Below the pieces are notes generated by a model that made no database searches, had not been told where the DNA came from, and was given only the letters and a program-made list of their open reading frames with translations. A DNA stretch of 64,000 nucleotides, taken from positions 8,596,044 through 8,660,043 of the forward strand of contig CM055895.1 in assembly GCA_029582155.1 (NCBI GenBank), written 5' to 3'. The stretch comes from Panopea generosa (lineage: Eukaryota; Mollusca; Bivalvia; Adapedonta; Hiatellidae). The stretch's first letter is position 1. The number at the start of each line of letters is the position of its first letter. Position numbers and translations under genes: made by a program. Positions 13,227-28,200 of the stretch are shown piece by piece.

Positions 13227-16200
13227 ATAATAATAATAGTTTTTCATTCACCTGAGCATATTGACCATTGGTGAGCCTACCTGATTGCTTTTTGTCTGTT
13301 GTAACCACAATGTCATAGCTTTTTTGCTTTGTTTTTAAAAAGAAATTGGTCTGAAAGTATATGGCCTCAGAGGCTGAAAACTTTTATTATTAAATTATCT
13401 TGGAAAGTCAGTAGATTTGGAAGTATATTATCCCTTTTCAATTATTGAGCTATATGTATGGACATGTATGTAGGTGTATACATATGTGTGTGTGTATGTA
13501 TGTATATGTGTGGGCATCGGTATGTGTATGAGTATGTATATATATTTATTTGTGTGGGCATAGGTATGTGTATGTATGAATATAAATCGTAACTTTTGTT
13601 ATTGTGAATTTAATTATCCCCCTTTATGAAATTAGATATATATGAATTCACTGTATCTATATGATCCGACGGGTTTTATAAATCTGACCTTTAAATAGCA
13701 TTTGAGTAGTCACGAATCGTTAAGTGGATCCTACTTACTCATATAAAGATATCAGTTCATGTATGTCAATATGTCCACCCTGTCCAGATGTGTTGCATGT
13801 AATTCCATAGTATAAAAGTCATGGTCGACACCAAATTTATTGGTTTGGCAGAGGCCTTGATATTGTGTCTATGGTTTGCATTGTAGCTAGGTGCACTCGC
13901 CGTAGTCTGGTCCGTACATTTATGTCTTGGTTATTCACAAATGATTATCTCCATATATATATATATATAAAGGGAGATAATTGATATGTTTATAAAGGGA
14001 TATAATTGATAATTAAAATGTATATAAATATTGGGATAACTATTGGAGAACAACCAGGCACATATGAGTGTAGAGTTGTGTGTGTATGAGATTATATATT
14101 TGTATATGTGTATATATATAAGTATATCATGTCAGTACTTCATTTTAAAAAACTGGATTGATCTTGAAAACACTGAAATATCCTAAAGTAAAAGTATGTT
14201 TTTTTATTACTGCTCTTTAAACGAGTTGCCTTACATTTTTGTGTAGATGATGTTTTTGTGTTATTTTAAATTTTTAGTATTATTTTGTTGGAGAGGAGAT
14301 GGAAATTAAGAGATGAATGTATAAAATACCTCCATTAACGCTGATCAATGCAACTTGCATACACACAGACTTTGTCTTTTTACCGGTACCACAACAATGA
14401 ATAATACATTTTTGTTAAGAACAACTTGTGTTTCTGCATATGTTATTTTTTTAGTTCATATCATAAATGAGGAGTAATATTTCAATTATATCTATGAATG
14501 TACAGGGTCTTGGAGATAAAGATAAGCGACAAGATACATTTGGCTTTCTCAAAAGTAAACAATATCAATTTATTTTCTTCAAGACACTCATTTTACTGAT
14601 GCAGATATACCTTTTATACGTACTCAGTGGAGTAATGAATGTTTTTTTAGCATTTTTTCTAGCCAATCTAGAGGTGTAGCTATTCTTTTTAACAACAATT
14701 CTGAATTCAAAGTATATTCAGCGGAAACAGACCAAAATGGAAATAAAATTATATAAGATATAACTCCATGTAATGAAAAAAAATTAAACTTATAAACAGC
14801 TATGGCCCAAATAGAGATGATCCTAATTTCTATGATAACCTGAAGGAGAATATTCTAGCAACTAATTCTTTAACCATCATTGCTGGACACTTCAATGTAG
14901 CTCTGAAACCTAATATAGACTTTTTTGAATACATTAATATAAATAATCCAAATGCTCGAAAAAGTCTTCAAGATTAATTGATTGAGTGTAATTTGACAGA
15001 TTGCTGGCGCGATCAACATTTAAAACAAATTCACAAATTTAAAAAAAAACTCTCAAAAGAAAGCAAACTTGACTTCTTTTTAATCTCAACATGTTTAATG
15101 ATGGATATTGACACTGAAGATATAACACCAGGATATAGAACTGACCATTCTCTAGTCCGTTTGATACTAGAATTTCGAAAAATTGAAAAAGGAAAATCAT
15201 ATTGGAAATTCAACAATTCGTTTTAAAAGATATAAACTATATTGATAAAATAAAGAATACAATAAACCGTGTAAAATTACAAAATGCTAAAGAGACTTTT
15301 AATAATGATATAAATAATGTTCCAAATGAGGAGTTACAATTTAATATAAGTGAGCAACTAATTTTAGGAAGTGCTTTTATTTGATATTCGTGGAGTAACT
15401 ATTTCTCATTCCTCTTACATCAAACGACAACAAGATCAAAGGGAAGCATTACCTGCTAGCTTTTTTAAAAAATATGTCGAATGATAAAAGTCCAGGCTTT
15501 GACGGATATACGGTTGAATGTTACAAATTCTTTTGGATAGACGTAGGACATTTTTTACTGCGTGCTATAAATGAGGGATATACTAAGGGAGAACTTTCAA
15601 TTTCACAAAAGCAAGGGGTCATAACATGTTTACCAAAGGGGAACAAAGATAAATCGTTTATTAAAAAAAAACTGGCGCCCAATTTCACTTTTAAATGTTT
15701 CTTACAAGTTAACATCTGGATGTATAGCCAAAATAATGAAATATATTTTACCAATTATTATTGATGAGGATCAGACACGATTTTTGTCATTGGCGAAAAT
15801 ACTCAATTATTGTATGATCTAATGTTTTATTTAGAAAAGAATCATGTACCAAGCATGTTACTACTAATTGACTTTGAGAAAGCATTCGACTCGGTCGCCT
15901 GGGCTTTTATTTTTGCTGTTCTTAATTGTTTTAAATTTGGTCCATCCTTTATTAAATGTGTCAAAGTATTTTATACAAATATAGAATCATGTGACCTGTC
16001 AATGGACACTTGTCAGAGTGGTTCTACTTACAGAGATGCTGTAGACAAGGAGACCCATTATCCCCATATATATTCGTTATATGTAGAGATCCTCGCTGTT
16101 CTAATCATAAATAACCCTAATATAAAAGGAATACAGATTGACAATACAAACTTTTTTTCATTTCACAATATGCCGATGACAACACTCATGCTTGATGGTT

Positions 16201-19200
16201 CAGAAAAATCACTTGTAAACACACTTCAAACACTCATTTTTTATGCTGAAATCTCCGGCCTAATATCAATGTTGATAAAACTAAGGCAGTGTGGATAGGT
16301 TCAATGAAGATTAGTAATATTAAGTTCTTGGTATTGGATTTTCAGTAGATCTAGACAAAATTATTAATGTGAACTTTGATGATAAAATACGTGACATAAA
16401 ACAACATCTTATCCATTGGTCAAAACGAATATTAACACCAATTGGTAAAATAACAATCTTAAAAAGTTTAGCCATATCAAAAATTAATCATATTATCTTA
16501 GCTGTACCAAACCCTAACTCAGATAAAATTAAAGAGATTAAAATTTATTTTTTAAAATTTATTTGAAATGGTAAACCGGATAAGGTGAAAAGAACTACTC
16601 TTCGCAACTCTTACATAAAAGGGGGTCTTATTTTCAAACCTACTAAAGCCTGCAAATTGGTACACATTTCCAAAAATTCCAATTTGGTTTAATCCAAACA
16701 TTAAGGTCGGAGGCACAAGTATATTTTATAACTATTGGTTCTTTAAGGGTGTTTTGTTGTTAAATGATATTATGAATACAAATGGTAATTTCTACTCAAT
16801 GATTGATTTTATTAATAGGTACAACGTAAATACAAACTTCATAGAATATGAAGGATTGCTAGCATCTGTTAAAAGGTACTTATCTAAACTTTCAATTGTT
16901 CATTTAGCTAGTAATGGAGGGGTACCTACATGTCCTTTATCAATATCAATAATTATGAATGATACAAAAGGATGTAGGGCAATTTATCAGTCTTGTATAC
17001 AAGAAAATATAATCCCTCAATCTGCTAAATGAGAAAATGATTTAGATTTAAGAACCAATTTAGTTGAAATCAAATCTTACTACCTTCCATTTAACATATT
17101 AAATGACACAAATTTACAATGGTTTCAGTACAGAATACACCGTCAAATATTAGGAACCAATTCTCTTCTTAAAAAAAATGAAAATAAAGGATACTGATAT
17201 TTACAGTTTATGAAACGGAGAAATAGAAACAATTAAACATAATTTTATCGAGTGTGACATTTCTAAACAATTTATCTCGTCTTTCATGAACCATATTCGC
17301 GAAAATGTATAGACATTAATTTAAACTGGACAAATACAGACATTATGTTTGACAAAGTTTTGAATAAAATAATATCAATTGCAAAGAAATTTATTTACAC
17401 TCAGAAACTTAAAACTGTTAAACCTACATTTGACAATTTTAAAAAACATATTATAAATCTGTATAATACAGAACGGTATCTTGCAACAATAAATCGTAAA
17501 AATCACACTTTTGATATTATTTGGAATGATTATAAGCTACTAATATCTTGATACAAATTTGAAACATTTTACGTGTTACTTTTCAGTTTAGACACATTTG
17601 TTTGATTACAAAAACATTTATATTGTGTAGATAATTAATTATATCAGTCCCCATCCCCTCCCCCAGAGTGTTTTTATTTTTTCCGTTTTTTCTTTTCTCT
17701 CTCCAATCAATTTTATTAACTGCTCATTATCAATACTAGACCTGCAATAAGAATAATTATTTAATGTTGATATACCTCAATAAAGCACTACTTTCTTGTT
17801 AAAAAATAAGTTACAAAGTCAGATAAAAGATTCCAAGCGGAATGTTTTATGACACTTGGATTGTTTTCTATGCACTTATCTATCATCAATAAATGAACTC
17901 CAACATTCAATTTAATATGTATTGTTGCTTTATAGTTTATACATTACAATAAGTGCATAGCATTTTGATAACGTAACAAGGTTGACTCTCATCAACGTTT
18001 GTTAGACTTGATGAATACTTATTAAGGATGTGTAGGTGAAATTTTGCACTTTTTAAGTTATGTAGTATTTGCTCAGGGATTTGCAGAGCTTAAGCATATT
18101 TGCTTATTATTTCAAAATATCTCTTATACAAATGATTAACCTGCCAGATGTTTAATGATATTCCACTATATAACTAACTACTTTATATTAAATTGTAAAA
18201 ACTTATTTCAATTACATGTATATTGTTCTGCACGTCTGCAAATGCAAATATGACAAAGTTGTCTTAATGTTTGGTAGCCATTGATTTGTTATACTTTATT
18301 ATTAAGTACAGAGATGTTATGACCGTATGTGGTAATTTAACTGCGAAGTATTTCAAATAATAATTAAAAGAGAAACTGAAAAATAAAATGGTTGGGGAGG
18401 ATTTCTGTTTGAATATTTTTATTAATTACAATAATCCGGCCCTTGAGATTTAAACTACACAAATAAACTATCTGGATTTAGTTGGCACTGTTTGTTACTC
18501 ATTCAATTCCCACAGACAGTGAGACACTCAATGGCTATTAGAAATTACTAAATGTATATGTAATTGTCATGAAAAAATTTGTAGCAATAAGTCTGGGGTT
18601 TTTTTGTAAAATTAAATTGGAATAAAAGTTACAAAATACAAAAAAAAACGATTGTTCTTGAAGGTAGGGTAATTATGAGAGTTATGTTTTCCTCCATTTA
18701 TTTTAAATAATTAAAACACTACCTCGCAATAAGTTCAATGCTTTATACTAAAGGTACTTGTATTAGCATTGTTTGAATATTCTCCTTTCTCGTTATATGT
18801 TGTGTGGGATTTTCCCCTAAACAGCACTACTTTATAACTATAATAAATACTAAGAAGTAAGTCTGTATATATCCAAAAAGAGATGTGACATTTAAATGAC
18901 ACAAAAGTCTGTAGAACGAACTGGGTCCGTTATATAGCAATTGTTACAAGCACGCTGATTGGCAGTTGCTTCAAGGAAAGTTTGAATGACGTCATAGTTT
19001 AGTGTTCAGTAGCTATTAATTGTGGGACATTTGCAGTAAGATTTCATTTGTTTCTTTATTCTAAAACAGCACGGGTCGCTGTGTTATTACATGTCAATTT
19101 GTGGTTGCTTTCTAATAGCGATATACTGTAGCATATAATCGTTACAAATGCATTGCTCATGAATAAAATATTTGACACATGATGTCTTCGTAAGCATCCT

Positions 19201-22200
19201 AAGCGTTTGTCTTAATACAGAAACTACTTTTCAATACACTTGAAACAAATTGATTTTATAGTTATTCCTACAAAGCCACACAATTAAACTTAGTTTAACT
19301 ATGCTTATCAAATTGTCGTCCACTTGTCTTGTAGAATAACAACCTCAACTCAACTTCAGTCAACCGTATAACTATATCGGCATAACATTTCGTTCATTAT
19401 TATTACCAATTTTAAGTACTTGTCAGTTGCCAGGAATCGTATAATTATGTTGTCACTTTGTTAAAATATTTTGAAAAATAAATTAATCTATGTTTGAAAA
19501 ATAACAACAGCATGTATAATCGCAACAAAAGATATTGCATGTAAATGACAGAGGAACCATGACAATAAGTTTTTCATGTGCAACAAAATACGTTGTTTGC
19601 AAAAAAATATAATAACCACAATAATGTAACCGGACATAACATGTAAATTATTTAACCTGAAACAACACTTCTTTCGATGTTGCATGCAATTGGCAAAGGC
19701 GCCACAACAATAAGTTGTACATGTACATCAGAAGACGTATTTTGCAAAGGATATAACAATCACACAGTGATAAGATATATAAACCTTTAACACCACTTAG
19801 ATACAACATGTAAATGTCATAGGCGCCACAACAATAACATATGCAACAAATGACGTAGTTTTCAAAAAGATATAACAATCACAATAAAAATATATGTAAA
19901 TGTTACAGAAGACGTCACAAGCAAGTGCATGTCCACCACAACAGTAAGATGTGTATGTGCAACAGAAGATGAAACATGAGAAGGGCATGGTCACCGCAGC
20001 AGTCAGCATAATCAAATAAATAATCATTATAGTAAATACGAACGAAACGAGTGTGGAGTGCAGTGCACAGTGTACTATTCGTTAACATTTAAGGTATCGG
20101 GTCATACCAGGAAAGCGTCCTATCAATTAAAATTGATGTGCGCTTATTATAGATCACACAAAGATCCATCTATTTCCATGGGTTATCAGTGTATAGAGGT
20201 GAAGGGCAGCAAACAAATCATAGCATGGCAAATAAATTGTGCCTTTAATAAAACTTGAGCTCAGCTAAGATTAATTTATATAGCTATAAATTAATATATA
20301 CAGTTTTCATTTCTTATGTTATATTAATTACATATACCCTCAATGAGATTTCGGTCATTTTTCATGGCGGATTTGCTATCTTTTACTTACAGCTGAAACT
20401 GTCAGAAGGATACTTTTAGTGTTTTTAAATGGTATGATTTGATTTATGATGAAGATAACAGTTGAATATTTGAAATTATGTGTCTGGAATTCTTTGTAGG
20501 GAAAGTTACTTTTGAACATCAGACTGTGATTAAACAAAGGAACTTAATTGGTTGTTAAATTATTGGAGAACCCAGCAACAGCTAATTGAAATACATAGTT
20601 TACCTCCGATATAACCCCATCCCGTGACGAACCCTTCGTCTCCTACTGAAGGTTCTCTATCTGGAAGGCACACGCTACTGACGTACATGTTCGTGTTGAA
20701 TGGTTGCTTCAGTTTTACTATGGCTATATCATTATTCGTGGTGAGGAAGTCGTAATGGGGATTGACGATGATTCTCTCCACATCCCTGACCTGTGTAGTT
20801 CCATCAATCTTTGTTTCGTGGTGTTTTCCAGCAGATATAGACCAGTCAGATGTTCGGCGGTTCCTTCAAAGTATGAACTACTATGTTTAAGCAATATATT
20901 TATTTTTTTCACATGGACATTTCCAAGACGTCGAGAAGTTTGCTGATTTATATCAGATCTAGTCAACATAAGTCTATATAGTATATACTTAAATCGAATA
21001 TGAACTTGAAGTGACGACAAGGGAAAGAGCGAAATTATGTAAACCCATTCGCTATGGCTAATATCCTGTTTTGATACTGAACGTTTCATATATTATGCGA
21101 AAATAACAACTGATCTGACACGAGAGCGACTATTGCTCCGTCAAATGGCAACGTAGCGTTGTTTGTCCAAGTAAATACAATATAATACAAAGTAGTGTAT
21201 ACCTAGAGACCGTTCGCTTGTCAAATGAAAATGGCGGACACGATATTGAATGCTGATTGGATTATCGGCTTGTTTGATTGGCAGTCCGCATCAGCTGAAT
21301 TGTTATGAGAAACAATTAGCTTTCATTTATAGGTAAAATTCTCATATAAGTATATGTTTTACTACACCAGTTTGATTGATTGATTGCTAACAGGCGATCG
21401 GTTAACATAACTATTGTTTCCTGGTATCCTGAAAAGTTAACCAGTACTCAAGCACACCCCGTCTCCGCAAGTAACTGATAACTTTCCCACTTGAATCAGC
21501 GGTGAGAGACGAATGATAATGAGACACAATGTCGTATATCAACTATCACGGATATTGTGACCGAGCGGGGATTCGAGCTCTACATACCTGGATTGATAGT
21601 CAGACGCGCTACCGATTAAGCTAATCGGGCCCAGCACACCAATTTGAATTTGAGTGACGTGTGAACATATTCTATAAAACCTAATCTCCTATGACCTATA
21701 TAACTATTACCATTCCCTTGTTGGATAATGTTGTATATATATTGATGCATATCATATACATACCCCTCAAAACAATGTCCAGCTGTCACCACCCACGAGT
21801 CGTCTATAAGGGTGCCACCACACGTGTGAGTACCATTAATCATCAAAGACACCATCCATGGCCAACTATGAGGTATTGCCTCACGACCACCTATTATTTT
21901 ATAGTTTGTTTCTTCAGGATGAATGGGCGGTCTGCCACATTTATAATTCGCTAGAAAAGTGAAAGACAATATCCCGTTCACGTATAATGTAAAATTAACG
22001 ATACAAGCTTTTGCTTTTCTACACTATATTAAAATTTTATTATAAGTCAAGTTGAATCGAAAATGAAAACATTTATATTTCTTATAAATAGAATAAAATC
22101 ATTACCTAGTACATAAAATATGCTCTTCTGAGATACATTAAACATGGAAACTTGTCTACCAGTAATCAGTAATATCGACTGGCGACAGGACGCAACACAA

Positions 22201-25200
22201 TTTACGTAACAACTCTAGATTGATACGATTTTAGGAGTTGTAATACTTTACAGGCGCTAATAAGTTACTTTTTGCGTGTCATGTTAAAAGAATGACAGAC
22301 GTGTGTTGTTTTGCAAATTAACTATTAACACATTATCAAAACAGTTAATATATATATTATACTAGTATGCTAAGATATTTAACTTTTGTATTAACAAAAC
22401 AGTCGTATATTCAGGCATTTTTTATATATTCTCTCGATAAGTATTGCAACCTTTAACAAAAATGACATACTTTATTAATCCTTAAATGTTTATTTTCCTA
22501 AGATTCGCAGTATTTAACACTGTCACGTTTCATGGTAAAATTTGAGGTTAATAATTTATGCAGTATTTTACATTGTTACGTTTCTTGGAGAAAAAAATGT
22601 GTCAGTATGCAGTATTTCACATTGTCACGTGTCTTGGTAAAATATGAGGTCACATTGTCACGATTCATGGTAAACTATGAGGTCAATATGCAGTATTTCA
22701 CATTGTCACGTTTCATGGTAAACTATGAGGTCAATATGCAGTATTTCACATTGTCACGATTCATGGTAAACTATGAGGTCAATATGCAGTATTTCACATT
22801 GTCATGTTGCATGGTTAACTATGAGGTCAATATGCAGTATTTCACATTGTCGCGATTCATGGTAAACTATGAGGTCAATATGCAGTATTTCACATTGTCA
22901 TGTTTCATGGTAAACTATGAGGTCAAGATGCAGTATTTCACATTGTCACGTTTCATGGTTAACTATGAGGTCAATATGCAGTATTTCACATTGTCACGTT
23001 TCATGGTTAACTATGAGGTCAATATGCAGTATTTCACATTGTCACGATTCATGGTAAACTATGAGGTCAATATGCAGTATTTCACATTGTCACGATTCAT
23101 GGTAAACTATGAGGTCAATATGCAGTATTTCACATTGTCACGTTTCATGGTAAACTATGAGGTCAATATGCAGTATTTCACATTGTCACGATTCATGGTA
23201 AACTATGAGGTCAATATGCAGTATTTTACATTGTCACGTTTCATGGTTAACTATGAGGTCAATATGCAGTATTTCACATTGTCACGATTCATGGTAAACT
23301 ATGAGGTCAATATGCAGTATTTCACATTGTCACGTTTCATGGTAAACTATGAGGTCAATATGCAGTATTTCACATTGTCACGTTTCTTGGTAAAATATGA
23401 GGTCAATATGCAGTATTTCACATTGTTACGTTTCATGGTAAACTATGAGGTCAATATGCAGTATTTTACATTGTCACGTTTCTTGGTAAAATATGAGGTA
23501 AATATGCAGTATTTCACATTGTCACGATTCATGGTAAACTATGAGGTCAATATGCAGTATTTCACATTGTCATGTTTCATGGTAAACTATGAGGTCAAGA
23601 TGCAGTATTTCACATTGTCACGTTTCATGGTAAACTATGAGGTCAATATGCAGTATTTCACATTGTCACGTTTCTTGGTAAAATATGAGGTCAATATGCA
23701 GTATTTCACATTGTCACGTTTCATGGTAAAATATGAAGTCAGTATGCAGTATTTCACATTGTCACGTTTCTTGGTGAAATATGAGGTTAAAATGTAGTAT
23801 TTCACATTGTCACGTTTCATGGTAAAATATGAGGTAAATATGCAGAAACTAAACTAGTTCGTTACTATTCTGTTCAATTATATTGCAACAGTTAAAACAT
23901 GGACGCCTAGGGGGCGCTTACCACATAAGATTTCGTCTGTTTGATCTTGACACTCCAGCACTTTATTACACACCATCTGTTCTAGTATACAGCTTCCGTC
24001 CCCACATTGATACATATCACATGGAGCTACAACAACGGTAATAATGATTTTAATGCTACTGTTTTGTTGTCTATAATATAACGTTTACGTGCATGTTTAT
24101 TACGATGATGATGATAACAGTAAAATGATTATAAATATAATAACTATAATCATAATTCAAAACAAAAGTATAAGTAAATATTTGCCTAACAGAAGGAGAA
24201 TACGCCCGCCATAATAGCACACACACACACACAATGAGTCCAACAAACATATTAATATAAACATACAGAAGTCCAAACAACAGGGGTCATCATAAAGGAA
24301 AGTTCAGTTGCTATTGGTGAGTTTAAACCTGGTTTACTGATGCGCCCCCAACGGGTCTCCCGTGGCCGAGAGGTCTAAGGCCGTCCGAAGATCACATACA
24401 TCTCACCGCTTAGGTCCTAGGTTCGAATCCCGCTCACTCTTAAACCATTATGTGAGAAAGATTGCCAGTGACTTGCTGACGGACGGTGGTCCTTCTCAGA
24501 TTCAGTTTGAGGTCTTTTTCCACCAATAAAACTGAAATGCCATAAATAACCTGAAATGTGTTGAAAATGACGTTCAATCTAATTAAAAAACAATGGATGA
24601 GCCCAAATTCGTTGTTTCCCCATTCATCCCAATATAATACATGAGACGGTGTAAAAAGCTGTAAATGATATTCCCTTACAACTGCGACAGTACGCGATAG
24701 TATGCTACAGTATGCACATGTGTAGATTGTGTACGGATAAATATGTGTATGCTCAAAAGAAACAAGTGAGTATGTATATTGAAAGATATGATGAATTGCA
24801 AAATTCAAAGCTGGAAAAGAATAATGATAAGAGGTCCATCAAAATTCTCCTTATTATAAATTGTATTATAGTATAATATGAATATAAGTATCCTTTGAAG
24901 CTTTGAAGTCCACTTTACCCAATCAACCTTCTTTTTTTTTCTTTTTTTTTTTTTTTGCTTCTTTTGTGGGGGCCGGTGTTTAATAACCCGTCGCATACAT
25001 AAACAAACATGACGTAAGTTTATACTAATTTATTTTAGCTCAATTGCGAAACAAATCTTGAATAAATCGCCTCTCGCGTCTGCTTCCTGGGTAGAACCAG
25101 TGCTGAGTGTTGTGTTGTTCTGAGAGACCAACGTATCAGGCTTACTCTTTCCATGTATATATGCATTATAACAATCCAAATAAGTAGATTAGCTGAGAAT

Positions 25201-28200
25201 AATTTTCCGACTTTGTACTTTCATTCATCCAACCAGAAAGCCATATTAGGTAAATCAATACGACCTTCACTATAATACCTATAGGCTGCCGAAACTCGTA
25301 TGTTAATTTAAAACCCGTTCCAGCAACACCTGGGTCCGAAGCGAAGTGAATGTACATAGAGTGCCCGGATGAAATTATGTCGTCGGGAAATTGCAGTCCA
25401 CAAAATTGCGCCAACTTTGATGTAAGGTTGTTATTTCCATCAAATAATGCCACATAATCATAGCTGCAGTCATCTATTCGCTCGGTCAGGAAATCCTAGA
25501 AACAAAAATTGTAAACATGTGAGTTCATAATTTTGACGATTCATATAAATGTACATTGGTGTCGTTTTATGACGGGATGCCAGGGTGACAGAGTACACGA
25601 AAGACTGATGAACAATGGGGATCGTTAGATAAACTTGTTTCATGCTTTTTGGGTTTTTTTTTTAGTAATTTAAGTCCGTCAAGACTCTGGGAGAAATAAA
25701 ATAATTGGAAACTACTTCAATGGGCACTTACTGTCGGTAAAGTGGAACTGAATCTACCGTTTGAAAACCTGATTAAATACTGTATTGTTATCGTCAGATG
25801 CAAAAATATTTTTGTAAAAAATAGAGGGAATGTGGACTATTGTTAAAATACATCACTTTTAACTTTCTGTTCATTAAATGATGGAAAGTTCATTGAATCA
25901 CTAAGAGGAAGGTTCTTCCATTTAATGGTCATGGTTGATTTCGTCATTGTGAGAAATTCGTTAATACACAGATCGACGTTTTCCGTTTTATCCGCCAATA
26001 CTTAAACTCGATACTTGCCAATGAGTAACTTTATCGCGGCACGCGATTTAGTATTTGGTCAACAATGTTAAAGATTTTTACACTACATAGACAAAATACA
26101 ATTTAAGGTATTTGACAGAATATCCATAATACATTAACGTTTGGTATAAATGTAAAGTTTTATTGCTAGGATCAAAAATATATCGGCGATGTAGGTGCTG
26201 CTTCTTCAAAAAGCACACAAATACATCCAGTGAACATTGTTTTTAAATTAGATATGATTAACGAAAACAAATTAAGCTCGTTTATCTCATTTTCAATAAA
26301 ATGTATGTGTTAACATAAAGATTTATCACTTTAATTCTTTTATGCAAATGACATATATCTCAGGTCTTTGTCGTGTTTCGCTGTTCACTTTGTTGGGACA
26401 AAGCGTGTACAAGTGTCAATGGTTTGAGTAACCATTGGTTTTTAATTAATCAAAGACACACATAATGCTATTCAACGCAGTATAGTGAATTTATAATTAT
26501 TTCTTTCAGACTCTAAGGCGGATTTGCTTTTAACCATATTCCATGTCAAAGTACTTAAGTACTAGTAACCGTAGACGGGTTTTGATGATAAAATATAAAA
26601 AATTTCATTCGCCTTTATTATACGATTTATATCAGTGTAGCGTTTGGTCAAATTCATGCAAGAATTTAACAAAGACCATACCCAAAACCGAGTTTTTCTT
26701 GCTTTACTATTAAAATATATAAAATTAAAGAACAATTGAAATTCGACGAATATAAGTAGTTCCTGTCGCGTATGATTATTTGGCGGTGATCAAAACCACA
26801 ACGCTTAATCACGCCGATAAAAGTAGGGCCTTTGGCAGGCACAACGCCTGGCTAAAATGAGAATGACTAAGAGGGTGTTGGGCTGTTAATGACATCCAAC
26901 AGAAATTTTAGGACATTCACCAGTCAGAAGTGATTAAAGAAATGATGAAATTCAATAATTAAATGGTTGTGAAATTGAAAACGTGGGGACGTTCCAATGT
27001 ATATATCATATAAATTATGTTTGTTTGTTTGTTACAGCAAATGATCGAATTTTATTTCATTGAATGAACAAATAGTATTGCCACATGTTGCAAAGCCAAG
27101 AATGAAAATATTATATGTCTGTGTTAACAATAGATCAAAACGATGAAGTAAATTTCAAAATTTATTTATTATAGTTTTATTTACAATTCTAGGGTTTTAT
27201 ATTTTATTATTTGGATGCAGTTCAGCTTCACTACCCAGTGTGATCCCAAATTCTTCAAATATATGAACGTGATACGAAATAGTTCAAATTTCACTACATT
27301 GTTGTAAAATAATCCTTAATTACAACAGCTTTACATATTTCAGCGTGATACTTAATAGTTCAAATTTCACTAAATTGTTGTAAAGAGTTCGTTAATTGCA
27401 ACAGCTTAACAAATTTCAACGTGTGATACGTAATAGTTCAAATTCCACAATAGTGTTGTAATGAGTTCGTTAATTGCAACAGTTTAACATATTTAAACGT
27501 GTGATACTAAATAGTGTAAAATCCAACACGTTATTGCAAAGACTTACTTAATTACAACTTAATCAATATACATGTATTTCAATGATAAATGATGAATTCA
27601 CTGTTTCAAACTTCAATCTTGCAAAAATATATTATATCACTTTATCTACATAATTCATCAAAGCGAATGATTTCAAGAAGGTACCTCAAATTTAATCACA
27701 ATCACTTGACCAGGTGGCGCTTCAATGATCCAGTTGCAATTCAGATTATCCTTGTAAAAACTCATTCCGTCGTATCCTGGAGATGTAATAACGCCAGTGC
27801 TCTCATTTAAATACTTTATATCACCATGACAACCATCGTCTACATAAACATCGGTTGTAACCGCTAAAGAAGAAAAGATAATGTTTAAAAGAAGATCTAA
27901 ATACAATAAAATGTTAGAGGGGAAAAAGACTGATACATTGTGTTACAATAAATAGTAATAAAATAATATATGAATAAAAATACTCGTATACATTTATCGT
28001 ACTTAACTCAATTATGAACTTGACAAATACCAGTATGCATTTATATTTTAAAACTTATGAATGTATATATCAATGTCAAAGTTAATGAATACTCAAAAAA
28101 AATTGGGCGTTTGCTTGAATGTTACAGAACATTTAGTAAGAATATAAATAAAGTCTTGGACAATTCGGGTAAAACTGGACAGTAAGCAGAACATGCACAC

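Larger units (their letters stand above)
5895..20603 (-). other. Intron 16 (14.7 kb) of the protease gene
   Basis: Splits the catalytic domain between Asp774 and the S1 pocket. Contents: a tandem array near 7740-8015, a tRNA-like remnant near 8690, a SINE at 9531-9838, a decayed L1-like LINE from 10060 to about 18650 inserted antisense to the gene, an inverted-repeat element near 13590-13985, a dispersed repeat at 18907-19040 and a degenerate tandem array at 19490-20030. I see nothing in 5895-7740, 8016-8685, 8750-9530 and 20031-20603. A small phase 1-1 exon could be hidden here; none was recognised. Confidence 0.85.

Noticed and set aside
14467-17551. Several separate small host genes
   Set aside because: The fragments line up in order as endonuclease, RT and C-terminal parts of one LINE ORF2 broken by frameshifts.
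22532-23797. 421-codon plus-strand open frame as a repetitive protein gene
   Set aside because: It is a by-product of a 48-bp tandem repeat whose unit has no stop and is divisible by three; no start context, signal peptide or flanking exons support it, and it lies inside an intron of the opposite-strand gene. Kept only as a finding.
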